From the NCBI GenBank assembly GCA_934358675.1, contig CAKRKX010000056.1, forward strand, positions 1 through 15,726: a DNA stretch of 15,726 nt, read 5' to 3'. The stretch comes from an uncultured Agathobacter sp. GTDB lineage: Bacteria; Bacillota; Clostridia; Lachnospirales; Lachnospiraceae. Both the position numbers and the translations under genes were made by a program. Below the pieces are notes generated by a model. That model worked only from the letters and a program-made list of their open reading frames with translations, did not search any database and was not told the origin of the DNA. The number at the start of each line of letters is the position of its first letter. Position 1 is the stretch's first letter. Positions 7,907 to 15,053 of the stretch are shown piece after piece.

Positions 7907-8812
7907 TTACTTTTTTCCCTCAACAATTGCTTTTACATCGTCAGCAGACTTTCCTGTATAAACCGCAATCTGCTCAAAAGAGTTTCCATTGTCATACATA
8001 ATCCGAATAATGTTTGCTTCTCCCTCAGTTCTTCCGGCTGCTATCCCTTCGGCCCTTCCGGCTGCTATTCCTTCGGCTCTTCCGACAGTTCTTGCCTTGT
8101 CCAGTTCTTCTTCGATTTCATCTTTCATCAGTTCTCTCAACGCTTCGCACATCGTGTTCTCCCTCCTTACCTCTTCATATAATTTGTAATTTGCTCTCAC
8201 ACTGGCCTGCAATACGGCATCAATATTGTTACGCTCCCTCGGGCTGACAATTTTTTCTGTTTCCTTTAGAAAGTCCTTCACATCCTCCCGATCCGCTTTC
8301 GTTGACAGCACTCTCAGGCTTTTGTGTTCGCCTCTGTTAAGCTGTCTTATCACAACAATTTGCGCCGGGAACGGGAATCCGTATACATAATAAATTCCTG
8401 CATATTTTTCTTCTATTTTATGCCCTTGTCTCCTCAATGTCAAAAACAATTTGCGTGGATAACTTTCCTTAAAAATCGAAATGGTAAGTTCCTCGGCCGG
8501 AATTTGATTCACTCGATCTCCATATCCTTTATATAAGCATGCATACCCCATTGTCTTGTAGAAATCATCGATCGACAGATTATCTTCCGGACTCTTATAC
8601 TCAATTACATTATAGCTTCTCATCATATGGCCGATCTCATTCTTAATCCGTTTTTCTTTTTCCTTAATGATCAGCAGATCAATTCGAATCGGCTCCTTGC
8701 TCAAATTGTATTCCGTCTTGAATTCCAACTGTTCAATATTCTCCTGCAATTCCAGTTCCGTTGCCGCATAGAACGCAGGATGCCACTTAATCTTATCTGG
8801 CGTGTCCCCCAT
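7907..8812 (-). CDS. Rpn-type PD-(D/E)XK nuclease / putative transposase family protein
   Basis: A 301-residue soluble protein of the Rpn (recombination-promoting nuclease) / PD-(D/E)XK transposase-like group. The nuclease core is at about residues 25-150. The motif is D45 in IRIDLLIIK followed by E71-Y-K73 in NVIEYKSPED, fitting D...(D/E)XK. The C-terminal part is charged and helical (about 205-245), then has the Gly/Ala/Glu repeats typical of this group (GRAEGIAAGRAEGIAAGRTEG, about 244-264), then a short helical domain at 266-301 that may bind DNA. Start supported by AGGAGG 5 bases before the ATG. It stands alone with its own terminator; I see no terminal inverted repeats that would make it part of an intact mobile element. 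Members are often copied many times in Lachnospiraceae genomes. Likely role: DNA cleavage in recombination or defence against phage; unproven for this group. Confidence 0.8.
   Translation of the reverse strand: MGDTPDKIKWHPAFYAATELELQENIEQLEFKTEYNLSKEPIRIDLLIIKEKEKRIKNEIGHMMRSYNVIEYKSPEDNLSIDDFYKTMGYACLYKGYGDRVNQIPAEELTISIFKESYPRKLFLTLRRQGHKIEEKYAGIYYVYGFPFPAQIVVIRQLNRGEHKSLRVLSTKADREDVKDFLKETEKIVSPRERNNIDAVLQASVRANYKLYEEVRRENTMCEALRELMKDEIEEELDKARTVGRAEGIAAGRAEGIAAGRTEGEANIIRIMYDNGNSFEQIAVYTGKSADDVKAIVEGKK
8026..8083 (-). repeat. Tandem 24-bp repeats encoding the AEGIAAGR motif
   Basis: On the plus strand, units beginning CTTCCGGCTGCTAT.CCTTCGG occur twice in tandem with one or two differences, followed by a third, diverged start. 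They encode the repeated (G/A)GR(A/T)EG blocks near residues 244-264 of the Rpn-like protein. Such in-frame units can expand or contract by slippage. Confidence 0.7.
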
Positions 8813-8966
8813 TCGTACCTCCTTCTTCTCTCCTTTGTCTCAACACAAACAGCTTCCCCACTTCTGCCTGCATTTTGTAAATGATTCAATTGTAATTTTG
8901 AAAATAAAAGCATGATTCTACTATATTTGAATGAACTTGCCTTCCGCGTCAGTTCATCGCGGATTG

Positions 8967-8975
8967 TGATAAAAT
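8967..8975 (+). promoter_or_regulatory. Possible extended -10 promoter of the plus-strand pair
   Basis: TGATAAAAT forms an extended -10 element (TGnTAAAAT). No good -35 box is at the right distance, so this is tentative. The 201-base divergent gap 8813-9013 otherwise holds the palindrome at 8994-9005; I found no convincing promoter for the Rpn-like gene in it. Confidence 0.3.
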
Positions 8976-8993
8976 ATGTATTAGATCTTAATG

Positions 8994-9005
8994 CTTTGCG
9001 CAAAG
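8994..9005. repeat. 12-bp perfect palindrome before the cysteine-rich gene
   Basis: CTTTGCGCAAAG reads the same on both strands. It lies 8 bases before the ATG at 9014 and just after the possible extended -10 element, a position suitable for a repressor operator. No T-run follows, so it is not a terminator. Confidence 0.35.
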
Positions 9006-9013
9006 TTTAACAT

Positions 9014-9346
9014 ATGAATATTGAAATTGCAAGGAAAACGTGCGATGATAATATCACTATGAGCGAACATTACAAATTTTTTCAAAATAGACAATGTGAA
9101 TATTTTCCATGCCACAAAGGAATTCCTGAGGAGGACTTTAACTGCCTGTTCTGTTATTGTCCGCTCTACACCCTCGGGAAATCCTGCAACGGGAACTGTG
9201 AATTTCTGGAAAACGGCATCAAATCCTGTATGAACTGCGGTTTTCCGCATCATCGCAACAACTACGACAAGATTACCGGACGCTTTCAGGATATCGCAGC
9301 CGTTATGGCAAAAGCAAATAAGGAGGCAGACTCCCATGAAATGTGA
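9014..9346 (+). CDS. Cysteine-rich small-domain protein, probable metal-binding
   Basis: A 110-residue protein matching the cysteine-rich small domain family (PF04071-like): YKFFQNRQCEYFPCHK, DFNCLFCYCPLY, then a C-rich stretch ending SCMNCGFPHH. The cysteines at 28, 33, 44, 47, 49, 58, 62, 72 and 75 with H79/H80 suggest a bound zinc or iron-sulfur centre. Members are often found in anaerobes and archaea near cobalamin-related genes, which fits the next gene. Start uncertain: neither the ATG at 9014 nor the internal ATG at 9059 (residue 16, directly before the conserved region) has a good ribosome binding site; the 9059 start would give a length nearer the conserved domain. Its stop overlaps the next start by 11 bases, so the two are likely translated from one mRNA. 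Biochemical function is not known. Confidence 0.85.
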   Translation: MNIEIARKTCDDNITMSEHYKFFQNRQCEYFPCHKGIPEEDFNCLFCYCPLYTLGKSCNGNCEFLENGIKSCMNCGFPHHRNNYDKITGRFQDIAAVMAKANKEADSHEM

Positions 9347-9974
9347 ACTTACTCCGCGATTGTCCTCCGGTGACTGGAAAGAATTTTGCGATCGTTTTCA
9401 TTTTCCTGCCACAGATCTGCCGCACATTCAGGCAATTTACGCGGCACTTTTGCCACTGACGCAATGTTGTGCCTACTATTCTCTGGATCAGGATATTGAC
9501 GCGATTGCATTTTCCCACTATGCCTACGGATTTGTAACTCTCGGAAGCGGTATGGATGAGCTGTCGGATCTGTATCTGAATCATGAGCAGATTCAGGAGG
9601 CTTACATCGTGGATTGCCTCAGCCTGATGCTTTTGTCCAAAGCCTACGAAGATTTTGCGCAGACGGTAGAAAAACAAACAGGCCTGTATCTCGCGGAATT
9701 GTCTTTTCTCGGAGATACCTACCCGCTTGATCTTCTGCCTCAAATGTATGAGCTTCTTGCGCCGGATGCCATAGAGATGACCGAAGGAAACATGCTTCGC
9801 CCTCTCAAGACGGCGACTCTGATCCTGCGTCTGGATACCGAGAGACCGCAAGACCGCAAGCAGCTGTGCAATGCCTGTGCAACGTGCAGGAATTTTTCCT
9901 GTCCATCCAGGAAAGCCTCGGCTTCGCCTCTGCCACACACCTATGGTGCCATGCAGATCTTTCACTCAAAATGA
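9336..9974 (+). CDS. Vitamin B12-dependent methionine synthase activation domain-like protein
   Basis: A 212-residue protein resembling the stand-alone MetH reactivation-domain proteins of anaerobes. Support: the YAYGFVTLGSGMDEL segment (about 62-75), a helical middle, then LSFLGDTYPLDLLPQMYELL (about 122-141) and MTEGNMLRPLKTATLILRL (about 148-166). These correspond to the conserved S-adenosylmethionine/cobalamin-facing half of the family (typical pattern SPGYGD.PL...ll.L / lTes.ml.P.KS.sa.iGl). It ends with C178, C181, C184 and C189 (C-x2-C-x2-C-x4-C), as in relatives. The proposed role is reductive methylation of inactive cob(II)alamin in a corrinoid methyltransferase. The start follows AAGGAGG at proper spacing and overlaps the cysteine-rich gene. 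The first 30 residues and the last 20 are not conserved as far as I can tell. Divergent member, so the substrate enzyme is uncertain. Confidence 0.72.
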   Translation: MKCELTPRLSSGDWKEFCDRFHFPATDLPHIQAIYAALLPLTQCCAYYSLDQDIDAIAFSHYAYGFVTLGSGMDELSDLYLNHEQIQEAYIVDCLSLMLLSKAYEDFAQTVEKQTGLYLAELSFLGDTYPLDLLPQMYELLAPDAIEMTEGNMLRPLKTATLILRLDTERPQDRKQLCNACATCRNFSCPSRKASASPLPHTYGAMQIFHSK

Positions 9975-10023
9975 AATATCTCACTACATGAAGATAAGTC
10001 CGGGTCGCATCAAAAGTGACCGG

Positions 10024-10177
10024 GCCCAAAGCCTTGTGATTGCACACCGTATCGATGATCGAGTCCACACCATAATCCTTCCAGTCTAGTGAATCGACCG
10101 ACCACTGGATCGGATAATAATTCAACTGATATACCGTCTCCGACCGTTGCGCTGGTCAGAAGACTTCCGGTTGCCCG
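10024..10177 (-). pseudogene. Remnant of a polysaccharide deacetylase (NodB/CE4) gene
   Basis: The minus strand 10122-10024 encodes YYPIQWSVDSLDWKDYG followed by VDSIIDTVCNHKALG. This matches the conserved second half of PdaA/NodB-type polysaccharide deacetylases, where it follows an RPP.G motif and precedes a (N/P)G..il.H motif. Upstream, in a different frame, RATGSLLTSATV occupies the place of RPP.G plus about 14 residues. The frame must shift near 10137, and in the reading frame of the conserved part a TGA stop lies at 10156-10158. The downstream His motif and the first half of the gene are missing. It is therefore a broken fragment. The 309-base stretch 9975-10283 otherwise contains only the hairpin at 10211-10238. 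Confidence 0.72.
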
Positions 10178-10205
10178 ATACGAATCGAACACTTGACATA
10201 GAGCC

Positions 10206-10240
10206 AAAAAAACTCAGGTGCGCAGACACACCTGAGTTTT
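10206..10240. terminator. Bidirectional terminator hairpin, second copy of the repeated hairpin
   Basis: The stem AACTCAGGTG (10211-10220) / CACCTGAGTT (10229-10238) encloses the loop CGCAGACA. The minus strand continues with a run of seven T (10206-10212 read as A on the plus strand) and the plus strand with TTTT. It lies 46 bases after the BMP gene, so it ends the three-gene operon; it could also stop transcripts from the plus-strand pair. Same stem as 7853-7878. Confidence 0.85.
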
Positions 10241-10283
10241 CGATCCTTGCATGGGATCCATTTTTATATTTCTATTATGGCTT

Positions 10284-11486
10284 CTATTTTTCGTTCATCT
10301 CTTCAATCGAAATCACATCATCAAGAATATAACAAAAAGTCGGCGAGGATGACTGATCATTTTCTTTATACGGAGAATTCAGATCGATCCTGTCATTCGG
10401 ATCAAACACACTCACACCGGTAAATGGTCCGGAAAAGACTTCCAATTCCCCCTTGCTCAATTTTTCAATAGTGTCCTCAACCATTTCCTTTGTTCCGCTT
10501 GGCGCAATGGTCTCATTGAGATCCAGAATCCGTACCCAGCCCTTATCAAGACCGGCCATAGCATCCTGTCCATACGTCCGTCCATCGATGCAGTCTTCGA
10601 TTTTCTTATCATGGAGCAGTGCCCCGATCGACTGCTCAAAATAATACGAGTAATCAACACAACAACTGATCAGCGATTTGGTTGGAGCAATGTCCGTCAT
10701 ACTCTGATTGTATCCGACATGATAAACCGGGATCTCCAGTTTCGCATTCTCGCAAGCGGTAGCTGGTCCAATGGTATCCGAATGTTGTGAGATCACCACA
10801 CAGTTTTCATCGATCAGTTCGTTTGCAGCCTGTTTTTCAAGTGAATAGCTTGACCATGTATTGGTATACTTAACGATCATGGTGGCTTCCGGAACCATCG
10901 ATTGTACCCCAAGATAAAAAGCGGTATAACCGGATATTACTTCCGGCAGCGGAAAAGCCGCCACATAGCCGACTTTTGCCTGTTGGGGAGTGATGATATT
11001 TTTTTCGATCATCTGTTTGATTTTCATTCCTGCAACTCTGCCGCATACATATCTGCCCTGATAGATTTCTCCAAAACAATTATGATAATTCGGCAGAACC
11101 GGATCCGAATTTGCGTTATCTCCTGTAGGGACACAGAACTGAATATCCGGATACTGCTCAGCGATGGCTTTCACATCCGGGCCATACCCATAACTGGCTG
11201 CGATGATATAGTCGCAGCCTTCATCAACCAGCTCCTGAAGGTGCGATTCCACCTGTCCCTCTGCCACATTATAAATGGTCACGCATTCAATCCGGTCACC
11301 ATACACTTCTTTCACATGATCTCTTGCTTTAATAAAATTATTGGTATAAGGTGTAATTTCATCCCCTACAAATATGAATCCAACCTTCAGATGCTTTTCA
11401 TCCTCCCTGGTTATTTTATGGATTCCAAAGGAAAACAACGACATCACCAGACAGGTTATTACACACAATGTATATACTCTTTTCAT
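10284..11486 (-). CDS. BMP-family (PnrA-like) extracytoplasmic solute-binding protein
   Basis: A 400-residue member of the basic membrane protein / PnrA family, whose characterised members bind purine nucleosides or related bases for ABC import. Family landmarks: KVGFIFVGDE (34-43), IAASYGYGPDVK.IAE.YPDIQF (95-117), YQGRYVCGRVAG (142-153), KVGYVAAFPLPEVISGYTAFYLG (171-193), NTW (209-211), VVISQHSD (230-237) and VYHVGYN (254-260). The N-terminus has a signal-type hydrophobic segment (about 4-21) but no convincing lipobox, unlike the usual lipoproteins of this family, so it may be membrane-anchored by that helix or released. Its ATG overlaps the TGA of the receptor gene by 4 bases (11483-11486) with GGAGAG upstream, so the two are translationally coupled. 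No ABC permease or ATPase is adjacent. Together this suggests a sensory ligand-binding partner rather than a transporter part. The protein carries 13 cysteines. Confidence 0.9.
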   Translation of the reverse strand: MKRVYTLCVITCLVMSLFSFGIHKITREDEKHLKVGFIFVGDEITPYTNNFIKARDHVKEVYGDRIECVTIYNVAEGQVESHLQELVDEGCDYIIAASYGYGPDVKAIAEQYPDIQFCVPTGDNANSDPVLPNYHNCFGEIYQGRYVCGRVAGMKIKQMIEKNIITPQQAKVGYVAAFPLPEVISGYTAFYLGVQSMVPEATMIVKYTNTWSSYSLEKQAANELIDENCVVISQHSDTIGPATACENAKLEIPVYHVGYNQSMTDIAPTKSLISCCVDYSYYFEQSIGALLHDKKIEDCIDGRTYGQDAMAGLDKGWVRILDLNETIAPSGTKEMVEDTIEKLSKGELEVFSGPFTGVSVFDPNDRIDLNSPYKENDQSSSPTFCYILDDVISIEEMNEK

Positions 11487-14400
11487 GCTTTCTGCTCTCC
11501 TTTTGCTTTTGCATATAAACGTTCTGCATCGATAACGCCTTCCTCAATCAACGAAAGCATGATTTCTACAAGGTGCGGGTCAAATTGTGTTCCGCTGCAG
11601 CGTTTTAATTCTCCAATCACAAAATCAAGATCCAGTTGTTTTCGATATACACGGTTTGCGGTCATCGCATCAAACGCATCTGCTATACCGATAATACGTG
11701 CCTCTATTGGAATTTCTTCTCCTTTCAGTCCATGACAATAACCGGTTCCATCATATCTCTCATGATGATACAATGCTCCAACTCCCACATTGTCAATCAA
11801 AGTAAAATCCTTTAAGATTTCTCCTCCCCGGATTACATGCGTCTTCATAATTTCATATTCTTCATCGGTCAGCCTTGCCGGCTTATTTAAAATCGCATCC
11901 GGTATTCCTATCTTACCAATGTCGTGCAACAAAGCCATCTTGCGGAGATTTTCGCATTGTTCTTCCGAGTATCCGAGGCGTTTTGCAATGGCAACCGAAT
12001 ATTCCGATACACGATAAGAATGCTGGCTCGTATTGGAATCCTTTGCATCCACGGTACGTGCAATCGAAAGAATCGTTTCATTGCTCATCTGGATCTGTTT
12101 CTTTGCATATTCCAGTTCCAGCTTCTGCTTCAGCAAGGTTCTCTGCATCTTCGATCTTGTGATAAACCAGGTAATCCACATAAGAACCAGTCCCGCAATC
12201 AAGCAGACATAAAGTTTAAACCACCAGTTCTGATACATCTCAATGTCTTTTTCGATCACGTATCTGCCGGCCTCTATAACATTTCCGTTCACATCGTCTA
12301 GAATCGCTATTTCAAATACATATTGCCCTTGTTTCAGATTCGTGTATGTGATGGAATTCAGTTCGCTTAACCGGCATACCCGTTCCGACTTATCGTGGCC
12401 TTCCAGCTTAACCCTTACATACGGATCATCCATGGAATAATTCAACACTTCCGGCGAAAATGTAATCTGATGCGCATCTGCGGACAATTGAAACGTATCC
12501 ACACGATTGATCTCCATGCTCTTGCCATCAACCTTTACCGAATTCAAAATCATTCGATAGGACTTTGTTGTCATATCGTACTTCGCCATATTTACTTTTA
12601 CGACGCCCGTATCGCAGCATAGATACAGATCATCATTTTCTCTTCCGATCCATGAATTTGCGACTAAAGAAGCCCGAAATCCCCGTTTGGAATTGATTAG
12701 CGGATATTCCGACCTCGCATTTTTTACCAGATCTTTCGCATTTGCAACGTAAATTCCCGCACTGCTCAAAACCCAGCAGGTTCCGTCGCTGTTACATATC
12801 AGATCATAATTATTGCTGTATGGAAATTGATCAAGAATCGTCACTTTTCCGTCTGCCGACAGATAACAAAGCCCATTACTTGTGACAATAAAAACGCCAT
12901 CCTGAATCGGATCATAAACCATACGGAGAACCACATCCGATGATAAGCCATTCTTTTTCGTAATACTTGAAACATGGTTATCCTTATCAATTCGTGTAAT
13001 TCCGCCTCCATCCGATCCCACGTAGCAGGCATCTTTATACTCCAAAAGACAAAGCGATTTCTCATTCGCCAGCCCATTTTTGGCATCAAGAATATTTGCA
13101 ACGGAATTCTCCGACAAAACTGCAACTCCATAATCTCCGGCAGCCATTATTTTACCATCACTGCATTCGATGATCGTCCGGAACCGCATGCCCGGCATTC
13201 CGTTTTCTTCTGTAAAACTCTTTATATGATATCCGCCATATTTTTTTGCGGTAACTTTATATACGCCCTTCTCCGTCGTAGCAATCCACAATGCATTTTC
13301 GCTGTCCACTTTCAAGCAACGGACACGTACCCCCTGAAGCAGTTCGGTAAGGGTATTACTTACTTCTTTTTTGTCGTCGATTACAATCAACCCGCTATCC
13401 GTGCCGCAAAACAACAATCCATCCCATTTCGCCGTCGTATTGACGACGACACTCTGTCCAATCTTAGTAAATAATTCTTCAAACGGGGATTGGCACATCT
13501 CCAATAATCCCAGTCTGGAGGAACTGAACCACAGATTGCCCTGGTAATCCATCAGCATGTTGTCAATGGAACTATTAAAATTATTGGTATTGATACTCTG
13601 ACATCTGCCCTCTTTGTCAATCAAAGCCACCCCTGTATCCGAGCAGACAAACAATTCTCCATTTTCCGTCTGGTAAAAACAATTGATCGCTTCGCATCCG
13701 TCCAGCGCAATCCTGGATTCCAGAACCGGCTTTCCCGATTTCATTGTATAAACATATACCTTATTATCCGTTGTTCCAAGATACAACTGACCATCCTGCG
13801 AAAAAAACGCTGACTTGTAGCATGCATCCGGTTCAATTCCTTCCGGTGCGGGTATCTGTTTTCCATTGCTGATCCAGAATACATCTCCTCGCTCTGTTAC
13901 CCCGGCCACATTTCCGTTATCATCCGCAGTCATCGAGACTACATTTTTAATTTGATCCAATGATCCGGTCACCTTGACTCCACCGCTGAGAGATACAACG
14001 GACAGCCCCTCGGCGGTACCGATATAATAATTTCCTAAAGAATCACATACAATCTGTTTCACAGAATTGGAAAGCAGACCATTTTGATCATCTACTACAT
14101 TAATAGGCTCCTCATTGATAAAAATAGTAACGCCGCTATCATTCGTTCCTGCCCACAATCTGCCTTCCTCATCAACATACAGGCAATTTACCGTTTTGAC
14201 CGAAGAAATGTCCTGAAGATACACAAACTTTGTTCCATCATATTTGAACAGTCCCGCATAGGTAGCAATCCACAGCTTTCCATCCTTTGTCTGTGCAATA
14301 TCATTGGCTTCGCCGGACATAAGACCTTCCTCTTTCGAATAGATCTTCTGAACATAAGAATCATAATCGATTGCTGTTTCCTGCGCATTCACCGTATCGA

Positions 14401-15019
14401 TGCTGCCAAAGCATCCCGAAACCGCCAGAATCAATAACATGAGTTTTGCTGCCGCCTGAAGCTTCTTCTTAGAACCTCTTCGCATATAGCGCACACCTTT
14501 CAGCAGCAAATAGACAATTTCCACACTCACAAGCTTGTCCAAAAATTCAACACAAAACTGCCCGATCACATACGAAACATAACGGGGAACGCCTTTATCT
14601 ATGCACATCATCATAACCTGATTGCCCCAGACGTTTCCGGACATTCCATTATACAAAAGCGTATTGATCAAAACCGCAACAATGGTCGAAAAAACGGCAA
14701 GTCCCATCCCCAGCGTCATGGTTGTAAACTCCCTGTCAAACACGTTCTTTTTGGAAAAGTAACCGACAGCAATGCCAAGCAAAGCGCCAACAATACAATA
14801 AACCGTTTGTCGGTCAACAAAGATTCCATAAATGATATTATTCGAAAAACCGACCATGCCACCACACACCGGTCCTCCCAGATATGCAATCAGAAATGTC
14901 CCGATGGAATCGCACCATAGCGGCAATACGAATTGATCCGCCAAGACGCGTCCGGCAAGATCCAAAAGTAATGCTGCGATTGTGAGCAAAACAATCCAAT
15001 ATCCCTTCTTATTTTTCAT
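11483..15019 (-). CDS. Membrane receptor: ECF-S-like domain, regulator beta-propeller, Y_Y_Y and HD-GYP phosphodiesterase
   Basis: An 1178-residue sensor. Residues about 8-175 form a multi-pass membrane domain with DSIGTFLIAYLGGPVCGGMVG, resembling ECF transporter S components also found in some kinases. A basic stretch and hydrophobic segment follow (179-212, with VSGC). Residues about 226-815 contain repeated two-component-regulator propeller blades (e.g. AQTKDGKLWIATYAGLFKYDG, DEEGRLWAGTNDSG, DYQGNLWFSS). A Y_Y_Y domain lies at about 820-925, a transmembrane helix at 932-953, a coiled-coil at 955-988 and the HD-GYP domain at about 990-1160. HD-GYP residues seen: H1000, H1032-D1033 and K1036 in HDIGK, H1085-H1086-E1087, D1090-G1091, and G1093-Y1094-C1095 where the family has GYP. 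Most metal ligands of a cyclic-di-GMP (or related dinucleotide) phosphodiesterase are retained. Start supported by GAGAGG. It lies 34 bp after the TetR gene and overlaps the BMP gene. Input ligand unknown. Confidence 0.92.
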   Translation of the reverse strand: MKNKKGYWIVLLTIAALLLDLAGRVLADQFVLPLWCDSIGTFLIAYLGGPVCGGMVGFSNNIIYGIFVDRQTVYCIVGALLGIAVGYFSKKNVFDREFTTMTLGMGLAVFSTIVAVLINTLLYNGMSGNVWGNQVMMMCIDKGVPRYVSYVIGQFCVEFLDKLVSVEIVYLLLKGVRYMRRGSKKKLQAAAKLMLLILAVSGCFGSIDTVNAQETAIDYDSYVQKIYSKEEGLMSGEANDIAQTKDGKLWIATYAGLFKYDGTKFVYLQDISSVKTVNCLYVDEEGRLWAGTNDSGVTIFINEEPINVVDDQNGLLSNSVKQIVCDSLGNYYIGTAEGLSVVSLSGGVKVTGSLDQIKNVVSMTADDNGNVAGVTERGDVFWISNGKQIPAPEGIEPDACYKSAFFSQDGQLYLGTTDNKVYVYTMKSGKPVLESRIALDGCEAINCFYQTENGELFVCSDTGVALIDKEGRCQSINTNNFNSSIDNMLMDYQGNLWFSSSRLGLLEMCQSPFEELFTKIGQSVVVNTTAKWDGLLFCGTDSGLIVIDDKKEVSNTLTELLQGVRVRCLKVDSENALWIATTEKGVYKVTAKKYGGYHIKSFTEENGMPGMRFRTIIECSDGKIMAAGDYGVAVLSENSVANILDAKNGLANEKSLCLLEYKDACYVGSDGGGITRIDKDNHVSSITKKNGLSSDVVLRMVYDPIQDGVFIVTSNGLCYLSADGKVTILDQFPYSNNYDLICNSDGTCWVLSSAGIYVANAKDLVKNARSEYPLINSKRGFRASLVANSWIGRENDDLYLCCDTGVVKVNMAKYDMTTKSYRMILNSVKVDGKSMEINRVDTFQLSADAHQITFSPEVLNYSMDDPYVRVKLEGHDKSERVCRLSELNSITYTNLKQGQYVFEIAILDDVNGNVIEAGRYVIEKDIEMYQNWWFKLYVCLIAGLVLMWITWFITRSKMQRTLLKQKLELEYAKKQIQMSNETILSIARTVDAKDSNTSQHSYRVSEYSVAIAKRLGYSEEQCENLRKMALLHDIGKIGIPDAILNKPARLTDEEYEIMKTHVIRGGEILKDFTLIDNVGVGALYHHERYDGTGYCHGLKGEEIPIEARIIGIADAFDAMTANRVYRKQLDLDFVIGELKRCSGTQFDPHLVEIMLSLIEEGVIDAERLYAKAKGEQKA
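14384..14485 (-). other. Internal signal-peptide-like segment in the receptor
   Basis: Residues 179-212: a basic patch (MRRGSKKKLQ), a hydrophobic core (AAAKLMLLILAVSGC) and a polar end with VNAQ. This is the layout of an N-terminal export signal, and VSGC is even lipobox-like, yet it lies inside one open frame after a complete multi-pass domain. It could be a plain last transmembrane helix or a real processing site. Confidence 0.5.
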
Positions 15020-15053
15020 TTGTACCCTCTCTCCTCTTCCGCAACCAGCCTGA

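Noticed and set aside
7907..8812. Intact insertion sequence around the Rpn-like gene
   Set aside because: I see no terminal inverted repeats or target-site duplication around the gene; the nearby hairpin is better explained as a terminator.
9303..9965. 220-codon minus-strand frame opposite the B12-related gene
   Set aside because: The plus-strand frame has recognisable family motifs and a ribosome binding site; the minus frame has neither.
10902..11735. 277-codon plus-strand frame across the BMP and receptor genes
   Set aside because: It crosses the junction of two clear minus-strand genes and resembles no family; an antisense shadow.
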